From Bradyrhizobium nitroreducens (GTDB lineage Bacteria; Pseudomonadota; Alphaproteobacteria; Rhizobiales; Xanthobacteraceae), in the NCBI RefSeq assembly GCF_002776695.1, contig NZ_LFJC01000003.1, positions 63,573 through 127,572 on the forward strand: a DNA stretch of 64,000 bases, written 5' to 3'. The translations under genes and the position numbers were made by a program. Below the pieces are notes generated by a model. The model saw only the letters and a program-made list of their open reading frames with translations, was not told the DNA's origin and searched no databases. Numbering within the stretch: position 1 is the stretch's first letter; each line of letters starts with the position of its first letter. Of the stretch, positions 15,564 to 23,274 are shown piece after piece.

Positions 15564-18500
15564 TCAGCCGGTGGCGCGCATCCTTGCCGGCGCTGGTCCA
15601 CGGAGTTCGTCGAGCAGCCGCCCGACCTCCGTCTTCGCCTTCCCGATCGCGATGTCCTTGACCGCGCCGTAGCCGCGGATCTCCATCGGCGCCTTTGCAA
15701 TCGCGACGAGATCCGGCAGACGCGCCGTACCGAGCTCGCCGAGCATCCGTTCGATCAGACCTTCATACCAGGCGATCAGTTCGCGTTCGGTGCGCCGCTC
15801 GGAGGTGTAGCCGAACGGATCGAACGGCGTTCCGCGCAGCCCCTTCAATCGCGCGAGCGCGGCGAGCGGCATCTGGATCCACTGGCCGAAGGCGCGCTTG
15901 CGCGGACGCCCGCGTGCGTCGCGCTGCGACGGCAGGAATGGCGGTGCGAGATGGTACTGGACTTTGAAGCCGTCCTCGAATTCGCGTCTCAGCACATCGA
16001 GGAATCCGCTCTTCATGTGCAGGCGCGCCACCTCGTATTCGTCCTTGTAGGCCATCAGCTTGAACAGGGCGCGTGCGACGGCCTCGGTCAAAGCCTCGCT
16101 GTTCAGAGCCGCTTCGGCATGGCGGACCCTTGCGACGGTCGCTCGGTAGCGCGCCGCATAGCTGCTGTCCTGATAGGCGATGAGAAAGTCGGCGCGACGG
16201 TCGATGATCTGGTCGAGCGTCTCGGTTGTGGGCGCCTCGTTCGGCTTCGGCAGGAAGTCCGGATCGGAAGCCGCGATCCGGCCCCAGGCAAAGGCCTGCT
16301 TGTTGCGCTCGACTGCGACGCCGTTGAGCTCGATCGCGCGCAGCAGCGCGGCGAGCGAAATCGGGATCAGCCCGCACTGCCAGGCAAAGCCGAGCATGAT
16401 GATATTGGCATAGACGGTGTCGCCGAGCAGCCGATCGGCAAGCGCATTGGCATCGAGCGTGCCGAGATTGTGCTCGCCGACGACCTGGCCAATGGCGCGC
16501 AGGCGGGCGGAGGAGGCGAGATCGGCATCGCGGAAGCGGACGACGTCGCCGGTCGGCATCTCCGCGGTGTTGACCGCGGCGCGCGTGCCCCGGCGATAGG
16601 TGCCGGATGCCTTCGGCGAAGAGCTGACGACCAGATCGCAGCCGATCAGCGCATCGGCAGCGCCCTGGTCGATGCGAACCTGGTTCAGGCCCTCGGGAGA
16701 CGGTGCGAGGCGAATATAGCTCAGCACGGGTCCGAACTTCTGCGCAAAGCCGGTGAAGTCCAGCACCGAAACGCCACGGCGCTCCAGATGCGCGGCCATG
16801 CCGATCAGGGCGCCGACGGTGATCACGCCGGTACCGCCGACGCCGGTCACGAGCAGGTCATAGGGGCGATCGAGCGACATGGAGGAGGGCAGGGGAAGCG
16901 TGGCCGCATGGCTGGCCGCGTCGATCTGGCTTGCACCCTTCTTCCGCCGCGTGGCGCCCTCGACGGTGACGAAGCTCGGGCAGAAGCCGTTGAGACAGGA
17001 GAAATCCTTGTTGCAGGACGACAGGTTGATCTGGCGCTTGCGGCCGAACGGCGTCTCCTTCGGCTCGACGCTGAGACAGTTGGATTCGACCGAACAGTCG
17101 CCGCAGCCTTCGCAGACGAGATCGTTGATATAGGCAAAGCGCCTGGGATCGGCCATCAGCCCGCGCTTGCGCCGGCGCCGCTTCTCGGTGGCGCAGGTCT
17201 GCTGGTAGATCAGGACCGAGACGCCGGGGATATCGCGCAGCTCGCGCTGCACGGCATCCATTTCCTCGCGGGGATGAATGGTGACGCCGCCGGGCAGGTC
17301 CGCCGGGCTGAAATGCGCGGGATCGTCGGAGACCAGCGCGATGCGCGCCACGCCTTCGGCGCGGACGCTGTGCGCGATGGCATGCACGCTGACGGGGCCG
17401 TCGACCGGCTGGCCGCCTGTCATCGCGACGGCGTCGTTGAACAGGATCTTGTAGGTGATGTTCGCCCCGGCGGCGATCGCCTGCCGGATCGCCATCGAGC
17501 CAGAATGGTAGTAGGTGCCTTCGCCGAGATTCTGGAAAACGTGCTTGTGGCCGGTGAAGCGCGACGAAGCCGCCCAGTTCACGCCTTCGCCGCCCATCTG
17601 GATCAGCGACGACGTCTCGCGGTCCATCCAGCTCGCCATGAAATGGCAGCCGATGCCGGCCAGCGCCTTCGACCCCTCGGGCACCTTGGTCGAGGTGTTG
17701 TGCGGGCAACCCGAGCAGAAATAGGGCGTGCGCGTTGCGCCTGATACGTTGATGGTGCGGGCCGCCTCCGGCAACAGCGCGGCTGCACGCGCGGCCAGAT
17801 TGAGGCCTGGAAACATCGGGTCGAGCCGCCGAGCCAGCACGGACGCAAGCGCGCGCGGCGACAATTCACCAATCCAGGAGATCAGCCGTGCGCCGGTTTC
17901 ATCGTGCTTGCCCACCATGCGCTCGGGCTTGCTGCCGGGATAGTCGTAGAAATATTCCTTGAACTGGCTTTCGATGATGCCGCGCTTCTCCTCGACCACG
18001 AGGATCTCGCGCTTGCCCTTCACGAAGGCCATGGCGTCATGCAGCGCCAGCGGCCAGACCATGCCGACCTTGTAGATGTCGATGCCGATGCTGCGGCAGG
18101 CGGCTTCATCGAGGCCCATCAGCCGCAGCGCTTCCATCAGATCGAGATGCGCCTTGCCCGTGGTGACGATGCCGTAGGTCGCGCCTGGAATATCGTAAAT
18201 GTGGCGGTCGATCGGATTGGCCTTGGCGAAGGCGTAGACCGCATGCTTCTTGGCCTCCAGCCGTTCCTCGATCTGCGGGCCCGGCAAATCGGGCCAGCGA
18301 TAGTGCAGTCCATCGGGCGGCGGCGCGAAGTCGGGTGTGCGGAAGGCACGCGGACGGCGTAGCGCGACGGAGGCGCCTGATTCCACGATCTCGGAGATCG
18401 CCTTGAAGCCGACCCACATGCCGGAGAAGCGGCTCAGCGCGTAGCCATACTCGCCGAATTCCAGATACTCGCTGACGCTGGCGGGATGCAGCGTCGGCAT

Positions 18501-19013
18501 GAACCAGCTCATGAAGGCGACGTCGGATTGGTGCGGCATCGAGGAGGAGACGCAGCCGTGGTCGTCGCCGGCAACGACCAGCACGCCGCCATGCGGGGAG
18601 GAGCCGTAGGCATTGCCGTGCTTGAGCGCGTCGCCGGAGCGATCGACGCCGGGGCCCTTGCCGTACCAGAGACCGAACACGCCATCGACCTCGCGATCGC
18701 CTTGCGTTTCGACCTGCTGCGAGCCGAGCACCGCGGTGGCTGCGAGGTCTTCGTTCACGGCGGGAAGAAATTCGATGCGGTCCCGCTTCAGCCGCTCCTG
18801 GATGCGCCACAGCTCGAGATCGACGCCGCCGAGCGGCGAGCCGCGATAGCCGGAGATGAAGCCCGCGGTGTTGAGGCCGCTCGCGCGGTCACGCCTCGCC
18901 TGGTCGAGCGCGATGCGGACGATGGCCTGCGTGCCCGTGAGGAAGACGCGGCCCTCCTCGCGATCGTAGCGGTCGGAGAGATCGTAAGTGTCGAGTGACG
19001 GAATGGCGTCCAT
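15564..19013 (-). CDS. Indolepyruvate ferredoxin oxidoreductase family protein (fused alpha-beta-gamma)
   Basis: 1149-residue fused 2-oxoacid:ferredoxin oxidoreductase that oxidatively decarboxylates aryl or branched 2-oxo acids to acyl-CoA, reducing ferredoxin. Domain order: N-terminal pyrimidine/TPP domain (SGYRGSPLGGVD near residue 55), a C-terminal TPP-diphosphate domain at about 430-560 (CSGCPHNTSTKVPEG; GGEGVNWAASSRFTG), a cysteine-rich Fe-S region at about 630-680 (CEGCGDCSVESNCLS; CNKDFSCLNGFCPS), then the gamma-type domain from about 715 (LLVTGVGGTGVITVGALIG). Length matches the one-chain proteobacterial version. Divergent from an AsnC regulator, so probably amino-acid responsive and acting in aromatic amino acid catabolism. 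Confidence 0.92.
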   Translation of the reverse strand: MDAIPSLDTYDLSDRYDREEGRVFLTGTQAIVRIALDQARRDRASGLNTAGFISGYRGSPLGGVDLELWRIQERLKRDRIEFLPAVNEDLAATAVLGSQQVETQGDREVDGVFGLWYGKGPGVDRSGDALKHGNAYGSSPHGGVLVVAGDDHGCVSSSMPHQSDVAFMSWFMPTLHPASVSEYLEFGEYGYALSRFSGMWVGFKAISEIVESGASVALRRPRAFRTPDFAPPPDGLHYRWPDLPGPQIEERLEAKKHAVYAFAKANPIDRHIYDIPGATYGIVTTGKAHLDLMEALRLMGLDEAACRSIGIDIYKVGMVWPLALHDAMAFVKGKREILVVEEKRGIIESQFKEYFYDYPGSKPERMVGKHDETGARLISWIGELSPRALASVLARRLDPMFPGLNLAARAAALLPEAARTINVSGATRTPYFCSGCPHNTSTKVPEGSKALAGIGCHFMASWMDRETSSLIQMGGEGVNWAASSRFTGHKHVFQNLGEGTYYHSGSMAIRQAIAAGANITYKILFNDAVAMTGGQPVDGPVSVHAIAHSVRAEGVARIALVSDDPAHFSPADLPGGVTIHPREEMDAVQRELRDIPGVSVLIYQQTCATEKRRRRKRGLMADPRRFAYINDLVCEGCGDCSVESNCLSVEPKETPFGRKRQINLSSCNKDFSCLNGFCPSFVTVEGATRRKKGASQIDAASHAATLPLPSSMSLDRPYDLLVTGVGGTGVITVGALIGMAAHLERRGVSVLDFTGFAQKFGPVLSYIRLAPSPEGLNQVRIDQGAADALIGCDLVVSSSPKASGTYRRGTRAAVNTAEMPTGDVVRFRDADLASSARLRAIGQVVGEHNLGTLDANALADRLLGDTVYANIIMLGFAWQCGLIPISLAALLRAIELNGVAVERNKQAFAWGRIAASDPDFLPKPNEAPTTETLDQIIDRRADFLIAYQDSSYAARYRATVARVRHAEAALNSEALTEAVARALFKLMAYKDEYEVARLHMKSGFLDVLRREFEDGFKVQYHLAPPFLPSQRDARGRPRKRAFGQWIQMPLAALARLKGLRGTPFDPFGYTSERRTERELIAWYEGLIERMLGELGTARLPDLVAIAKAPMEIRGYGAVKDIAIGKAKTEVGRLLDELRGPAPARMRATG

Positions 19014-19069
19014 GGCGGACCTCGCGCGGCATCCTGCCTGATCGTGGAAGGTTATGCCTCGGAGGCTGG

Positions 19070-19125
19070 TAGGTCTTACCTATTTATCCCACTTCAATCG
19101 CGGATTCGGTAGAATTTTGCAAAAT
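19070..19125. promoter_or_regulatory. Candidate AsnC/Lrp operator palindromes in the divergent promoter
   Basis: An AT-rich island in the 153-bp gap contains TAGGTcttACCTA (19070-19082) and a perfect 12-bp palindrome ATTTTGCAAAAT (19114-19125). The second is 41 bp upstream of the AsnC-family start. Lrp/AsnC proteins bind such AT-rich dyads and usually control the divergent gene, here the oxidoreductase. Confidence 0.6.
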
Positions 19126-19166
19126 AGCGTCAAATTTGGTAGAGGTTTCCGGCTGGGGAGGCCATC

Positions 19167-19622
19167 ATGATCGAAGAACAGGACGCGCGAATACTCGGCC
19201 ATCTGCAGAGGGATGGGCGAGCCACCAACCAGCAACTCGCCGACGAGGTCGGCATGTCCACCTCGGCCTGCTGGCGCCGCGTGCGGGCGCTGGAGGAGGC
19301 CGGCGTCATCCGGGGCTATGCAGCGCTGGTCGCGCGAGAGCAGGCGGGCTTTGCGATGTCCGCCATCCTCCACGTCTCGCTGGAACGGCATGACGCGAAA
19401 TTCGTCGATGAATTCGTGGCCAGGGTCACGACGCGCCGCGAGGTGCTGGAATGTTTCGCGACCACGGGCGATGCCGATTATCATCTGCGTGTCGTCGTGC
19501 AGGACATGGCGGCCTACAACCGCTTCCTCGACGAGTTCATGTTCCGCATCCCCGGCATCCGCTATGTCCGCAGCAACGTGGTGCTGAAGGAGATCAAGAC
19601 GAGCGTGGCGCTGCCGTTTTGA
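19167..19622 (+). CDS. Lrp/AsnC-family transcriptional regulator
   Basis: 151 residues: N-terminal winged HTH (DARILGHLQRDGRATNQQLA and MSTSACWRRVRALEEAGVI, residues 6-50), then the RAM ligand-binding domain (about 65-150) with TTGDADYHLRVVVQDMAAYN. Its placement opposite the indolepyruvate oxidoreductase gene, with dyads between, suggests local control in response to an amino acid. The exact effector is not deducible. Confidence 0.94.
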   Translation: MIEEQDARILGHLQRDGRATNQQLADEVGMSTSACWRRVRALEEAGVIRGYAALVAREQAGFAMSAILHVSLERHDAKFVDEFVARVTTRREVLECFATTGDADYHLRVVVQDMAAYNRFLDEFMFRIPGIRYVRSNVVLKEIKTSVALPF

Positions 19623-19631
19623 GGGAGGTCT

Positions 19632-19720
19632 TGTAGGGTAGGCAAAGCGAAGCGTGCCCACGTATTTTCCGCGATCGAACGAGATCGTGGGCACGGCGCA
19701 AGAGCGCCTTTGTCCACCTT
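19632..19720. repeat. Dispersed repeat family A, copy 2
   Basis: Starts tgtagggtaggcaaagcgaa gcgtgcccacgt and ends atcgtgggcacggcgcaaga gcgcctttgtccacc. It fills the convergent gap between the AsnC regulator and the FAH-family gene, matching copies at 10764 and 41709 in both arms, while the centre differs. Possibly a bidirectional terminator. Confidence 0.8.
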
Positions 19721-19738
19721 AAGGCACCGCAAATGCGG

Positions 19739-20524
19739 CTACCGTTGCTCCCGCACGAACCTGTTGCGCAACGTGCCGACGCCGCTGATGTCGATCTCCA
19801 CGACATCGCCGTGCCTGATATCAGGCGATGCACCGTCCGTGCCCATCCAGATCACGTCGCCTGGCCACAGCGTAAAATACTTCGTCAGCTCGACCAGGAA
19901 CGGCACCACGCCGAAGATCATGTCGGCGGTCGCGAAGCGGTTGGTTTCCTTGCCGTTGACGCGGACGACCGTTTCCATCTGTTCGAGCTCGGCCGCGGTC
20001 TCGATCCACGGCCCCATCGGCTTGAACGTGTCGGCATTCTTGGAGCGCCACAGGCTGCGATCGGCCTTCTGCCAGCTGCGCTCGCTGACGTCGTTGCCGA
20101 TGGTGTAGCCGAACACGCAATCCATCGCGTTCTCTTTGGTAAGGTGCTTCACTTTCTTGCCGATGACGACGACGAGCTCGCCCTCATAGTGGATCTTCTC
20201 CGTCGCAAAGGAGGGGATCACCACGTCCTCGTCATGCGCGATCAGCGCGTTCTGAGCGCGGTAGCCGATCTCGGGACGGTCCGGCACGGCCGGCACGGTG
20301 CCGGCCTTGTCGGCGGCCTCCTTCAGGTGCTTGAGGTAGTTCAAGCCGACGCAATAGAAGGTGCGCGGGATCAGCGGCAGCTCGATCTTGACGGCGCCGA
20401 GCGCATGCGTGCGCGCGGTGCGCTGCCACTCGCCGAAGGGATCGCCGTCGACGGCGATCACCTTGTCACCCTCGATGATTCCCCAGGAGGTCTTGCCCGC
20501 GGTGGTGAATTTCAGCCAGCGCAT
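19739..20524 (-). CDS. Fumarylacetoacetate hydrolase-family protein
   Basis: 261-residue FAH-fold hydrolase/isomerase. Metal-binding acidic residues are in HYEGELVVVIGK (an E-x-E arrangement) and later in the YTIGNDVSERSWQ segment; KSNADTFKPMGPW-like sequence (KNADTFKPMGPWI) and WMGTDGASPDIRHGDVVEIDI complete the family pattern. A longer ORF extends upstream to 21397, but ATG 20524 gives the canonical N terminus and lies 14 bp after the monooxygenase stop behind cgggaggctccgac. It is the last gene of a three-gene operon with an LLM monooxygenase and an Ldh-type dehydrogenase. Probably cleaves a C-C bond in, or hydrates, a ring-opened intermediate. Confidence 0.9.
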   Translation of the reverse strand: MRWLKFTTAGKTSWGIIEGDKVIAVDGDPFGEWQRTARTHALGAVKIELPLIPRTFYCVGLNYLKHLKEAADKAGTVPAVPDRPEIGYRAQNALIAHDEDVVIPSFATEKIHYEGELVVVIGKKVKHLTKENAMDCVFGYTIGNDVSERSWQKADRSLWRSKNADTFKPMGPWIETAAELEQMETVVRVNGKETNRFATADMIFGVVPFLVELTKYFTLWPGDVIWMGTDGASPDIRHGDVVEIDISGVGTLRNRFVREQR

Positions 20525-20538
20525 GTCGGAGCCTCCCG

Positions 20539-21906
20539 TTATTCCGCGGCATCGCGCGGCTGCACCTTCCAGGCGCCGGCCGCCGGCCGCTTCAGCCCGA
20601 GATTTTCCCGCAGCGTCTTGCCGCGATACTCCTTCTGGAACAGGCCGCGGCGCTGCAATTCCGGCACCACGTGCTGGACGAAGTCGGCGTAGGAGCCGGG
20701 CACATAGGTCGCCGCGATGACAAGGCCGTCGCAGCCGCGCTCGACGAACATCTCTTCCAGCCTGTCGGCGATCTCCTTGGGGCCGCCGACCATAGCGTCC
20801 TGCACCTGGCCGCGGCCGGAGAACGTCACGAAGTCCCGCGCGCTCGGATTGCTCTTGCCTGAATTCTTCAGCACGCCGTCGCGGATGCCGAGGATGCCCT
20901 GCATGCTCTTCAACTCGTCCGTCGTCAGAGGCTCGTCGAGATCCTTGGACGCGAAGTCGTAGTTGAGCGCTTCGGCGAGCAGCGACAGCGCGTCGATCTG
21001 CAGCGGCAGCTTGTTGATCAGCGCCATCTTGTCCTCGGCCTCGGCCTTGGTCGCCGCGCAGACCGGCGTCGTCAGGTTGCAGAGAAACATCTGTTCGGGA
21101 TCGCGGCCGGCCTTGGCGGCCTGGTTGCGCACCGCCGCGTAGCCTTCCTTGGCGGCCGCGAGATTGCGCGCGGCGGTGAAGATCACCTCGCCCCATCGCC
21201 CGGCAAAGCGCTGGCCGCGACCGGATGCCCCCGCCTGGATGATCACGGGGTGACCCTGCTGCGAGCGCGGCACGGTGAACGGCCCGCGCGACTTGAACGC
21301 CGGTCCCTTGTGATCGAGCCGCTTCACCTTGGTCGGATCGGCAAAGCGGCCGCTCTTCTTGTCCATGATCAACGCGCCGTCTTCCCAGGTGTCCCAATGG
21401 CCGAGCACGACCTCCATGAACTCGTCGGCCTTGTCGTAGCGCGAGTCATGTTCGGGATGGGAGTCGCGTCCCATGTTGAGGGCTTCGCCGTCGTTCAGCG
21501 AGGTCACGACGTTCCAGCCCGCGCGTCCGCCGGACATCAGATCGAGCGTGGCGAAGCGGCGGGCGACGTCGAACGGCTCGTAATAGGTGGTCGAGCAGGT
21601 TGCGCCCAGGCCGAGCTTGTCGGTGACCATGCCCATCGTGGTCAGCACGATCAGCGGATCCATCTTCACGCAGCGGATGCCGTATTCGACGGTGTGGGCG
21701 TGGTCGTTGCCGTAACGGTCCGGCATCGCCAGGCGGTCATCGAAGAAGGCCATGTGGAACTTGCCGGCTTCGAGGATTTTGGCGATCTCCTGATAGTAAT
21801 CGGCGGACATCGAATCGTCGCGTGAGTCCGGATGCCGCCAGGAGCTCGGCAAATTGGTGCAATTCTGCGCCTGGAGGAAGCCGACCAGGACCATCTGCCG
21901 GTTCAT
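20539..21906 (-). CDS. LLM-class flavin-dependent monooxygenase (NtaA/DszA family), operon gene 2
   Basis: 455 residues, paralogous to the protein at 3311-4690. Landmarks: FLQAQNCTNLPSSWRHPDS, FHMAFFDDRLAMPDRYGN, GGRAGWNVVTSLNDGEALN, HPVIIQAGASGRGQRFAGRW, and the C-terminal GPKEIADRLEEMF. It needs reduced FMN from a separate reductase. Its position between the Ldh-family dehydrogenase (21 bp upstream) and FAH-family hydrolase (14 bp downstream) suggests oxygenation of an organic acid or heterocycle in one catabolic route. Substrate unknown. Confidence 0.92.
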   Translation of the reverse strand: MNRQMVLVGFLQAQNCTNLPSSWRHPDSRDDSMSADYYQEIAKILEAGKFHMAFFDDRLAMPDRYGNDHAHTVEYGIRCVKMDPLIVLTTMGMVTDKLGLGATCSTTYYEPFDVARRFATLDLMSGGRAGWNVVTSLNDGEALNMGRDSHPEHDSRYDKADEFMEVVLGHWDTWEDGALIMDKKSGRFADPTKVKRLDHKGPAFKSRGPFTVPRSQQGHPVIIQAGASGRGQRFAGRWGEVIFTAARNLAAAKEGYAAVRNQAAKAGRDPEQMFLCNLTTPVCAATKAEAEDKMALINKLPLQIDALSLLAEALNYDFASKDLDEPLTTDELKSMQGILGIRDGVLKNSGKSNPSARDFVTFSGRGQVQDAMVGGPKEIADRLEEMFVERGCDGLVIAATYVPGSYADFVQHVVPELQRRGLFQKEYRGKTLRENLGLKRPAAGAWKVQPRDAAE

Positions 21907-21927
21907 GTTGCTGTTCTCCGGATTGCG

Positions 21928-22980
21928 TCAGGACAGATCGAGGACGGTGTCGAGCCGGTATTCGCGCGCCAGCACGCGCAGCTTTTCCCAGGTCGCATCC
22001 TCGATTTCGATGCCGTCGCGCAGGCGCTGTTGCTCGCGCAGGCCCTCGATCTCGCCGGGATAGTAGACGCCCTTGCTGCCCTCGGAGGGCGGCGTCGATT
22101 TCAGATAACGCGCGAACTCCGCGACCTCGCGCTTGAACTCCTTCAGCGGACGGAACGCGGCGACGTTGAACACAGCCATGAAGCAGCCGTCATTGTGCCG
22201 CCCCGTCGGCTCGACGCCGAAGCCGAGACCGGTGAGCAGGCCGCAGAGCACCTCGACCATGGCGGCGAGGCCGCTGCCTTTGTAGCCCTCGGTGCCGCCG
22301 AGCGGCAGCAGCGCGCCGCCCTTGCGGTATTGGGTTGGGTCGGTGGTATGCCGTCCCTCGGCGTCGATGATCCACCCCGTTGGAATCTCTTCGCCGCGAG
22401 CGACGGCAAGCTGGATCTTGCCGGCCGCGACCGCCGATGTCGCCATGTCCAGATAGAACGGCGTCTCGAGATCGGACGGCACCGCGATCGAGATCGGGTT
22501 GGTGCCGAGCCGCGCCTCCTTGCCGCCGAACGGTGCCACGTGCTTCGGTGAACGGCCGGAATCCGCCGTCGCGATCCCGATCATGCCCTCGCGCATCGCC
22601 ATCAAGGGATAGGCGGCGAGGCGACCGACATGGCTCTGCCGGAACACGGTGCAGGCGGCGACGTTCGCGGTCTTCGCCTTCTCGATCGTCAGCGCCATCG
22701 CCTTGGCGTTGACGTGGAAGCCAAAGCCCCAATGGCCGTCGATCACGGTCGTGGTCGGCGATTCCTGGACGATGGTCCATTCGGCGCCGGGAACGATGTG
22801 CCCGGCCTTGATGCGGTCGATATAGGTGGGAACGGCGATCACGCCGTGCGAATCGTGGCCCGCCAGATTGGCATTGACGCAGCCGATTGCGACCGCATCG
22901 GCTTCTTCCTCGGAGGCCCCGGCGGCGCGGAGCAGGGCGGCGCTGACGCGCGTGAGGCGATCGGCCTTGACGATCGGCAT
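21928..22980 (-). CDS. Ldh-family (malate/L-lactate/ureidoglycolate type) NAD(P)-dependent oxidoreductase
   Basis: 350-residue member of the type-2 malate/L-lactate dehydrogenase fold, which oxidises 2-hydroxy acids or reduces 2-oxo acids. GHDSHGVIAVPTYIDRI near residue 42 carries the catalytic histidine region. TADSGRSPKHVAPFGGKEARLGTNPISIAVP and the LDMATSAVAAGKIQLA segment are typical, as is GYKGSGLAAMVEVLCGLLTG near residue 230. It leads the three-gene operon with LLM monooxygenase and FAH-fold hydrolase. ATG preceded by tcgagggaacgcc. Specificity within the family cannot be assigned. Confidence 0.92.
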   Translation of the reverse strand: MPIVKADRLTRVSAALLRAAGASEEEADAVAIGCVNANLAGHDSHGVIAVPTYIDRIKAGHIVPGAEWTIVQESPTTTVIDGHWGFGFHVNAKAMALTIEKAKTANVAACTVFRQSHVGRLAAYPLMAMREGMIGIATADSGRSPKHVAPFGGKEARLGTNPISIAVPSDLETPFYLDMATSAVAAGKIQLAVARGEEIPTGWIIDAEGRHTTDPTQYRKGGALLPLGGTEGYKGSGLAAMVEVLCGLLTGLGFGVEPTGRHNDGCFMAVFNVAAFRPLKEFKREVAEFARYLKSTPPSEGSKGVYYPGEIEGLREQQRLRDGIEIEDATWEKLRVLAREYRLDTVLDLS

Positions 22981-23274
22981 GGCGTTCCCTCGAGATCCCC
23001 GCCCTTGGCGGCGCGGGTTGTTGAAGCCATCGTCTCAAAGCGCAGCTGCGATATCAATCTCCCGTAAACCAATACAGGGCTGCAAAATCGTAAAGAGAGC
23101 CGCCATTGGTCGGCGAATCGTCCCGTGCGGCGGTATTTCCTGCAGTTTGGCGCAGGTCGTTCGCAGCTCGTTCACTTTGATTGAGGGTTTGCAGCGCGCA
23201 ATAACGACCACTTAGGCGATGGCCGTTCATAAAGTCACCGGGAGAAATAGGCAGAATGCCCGGGAGCTGAGATC

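Noticed and set aside
15540..17744. 734-codon plus-strand ORF
   Set aside because: Antisense to the indolepyruvate oxidoreductase, whose Fe-S and TPP motifs are unmistakable; the ORF has no family motif and is a high-GC shadow.
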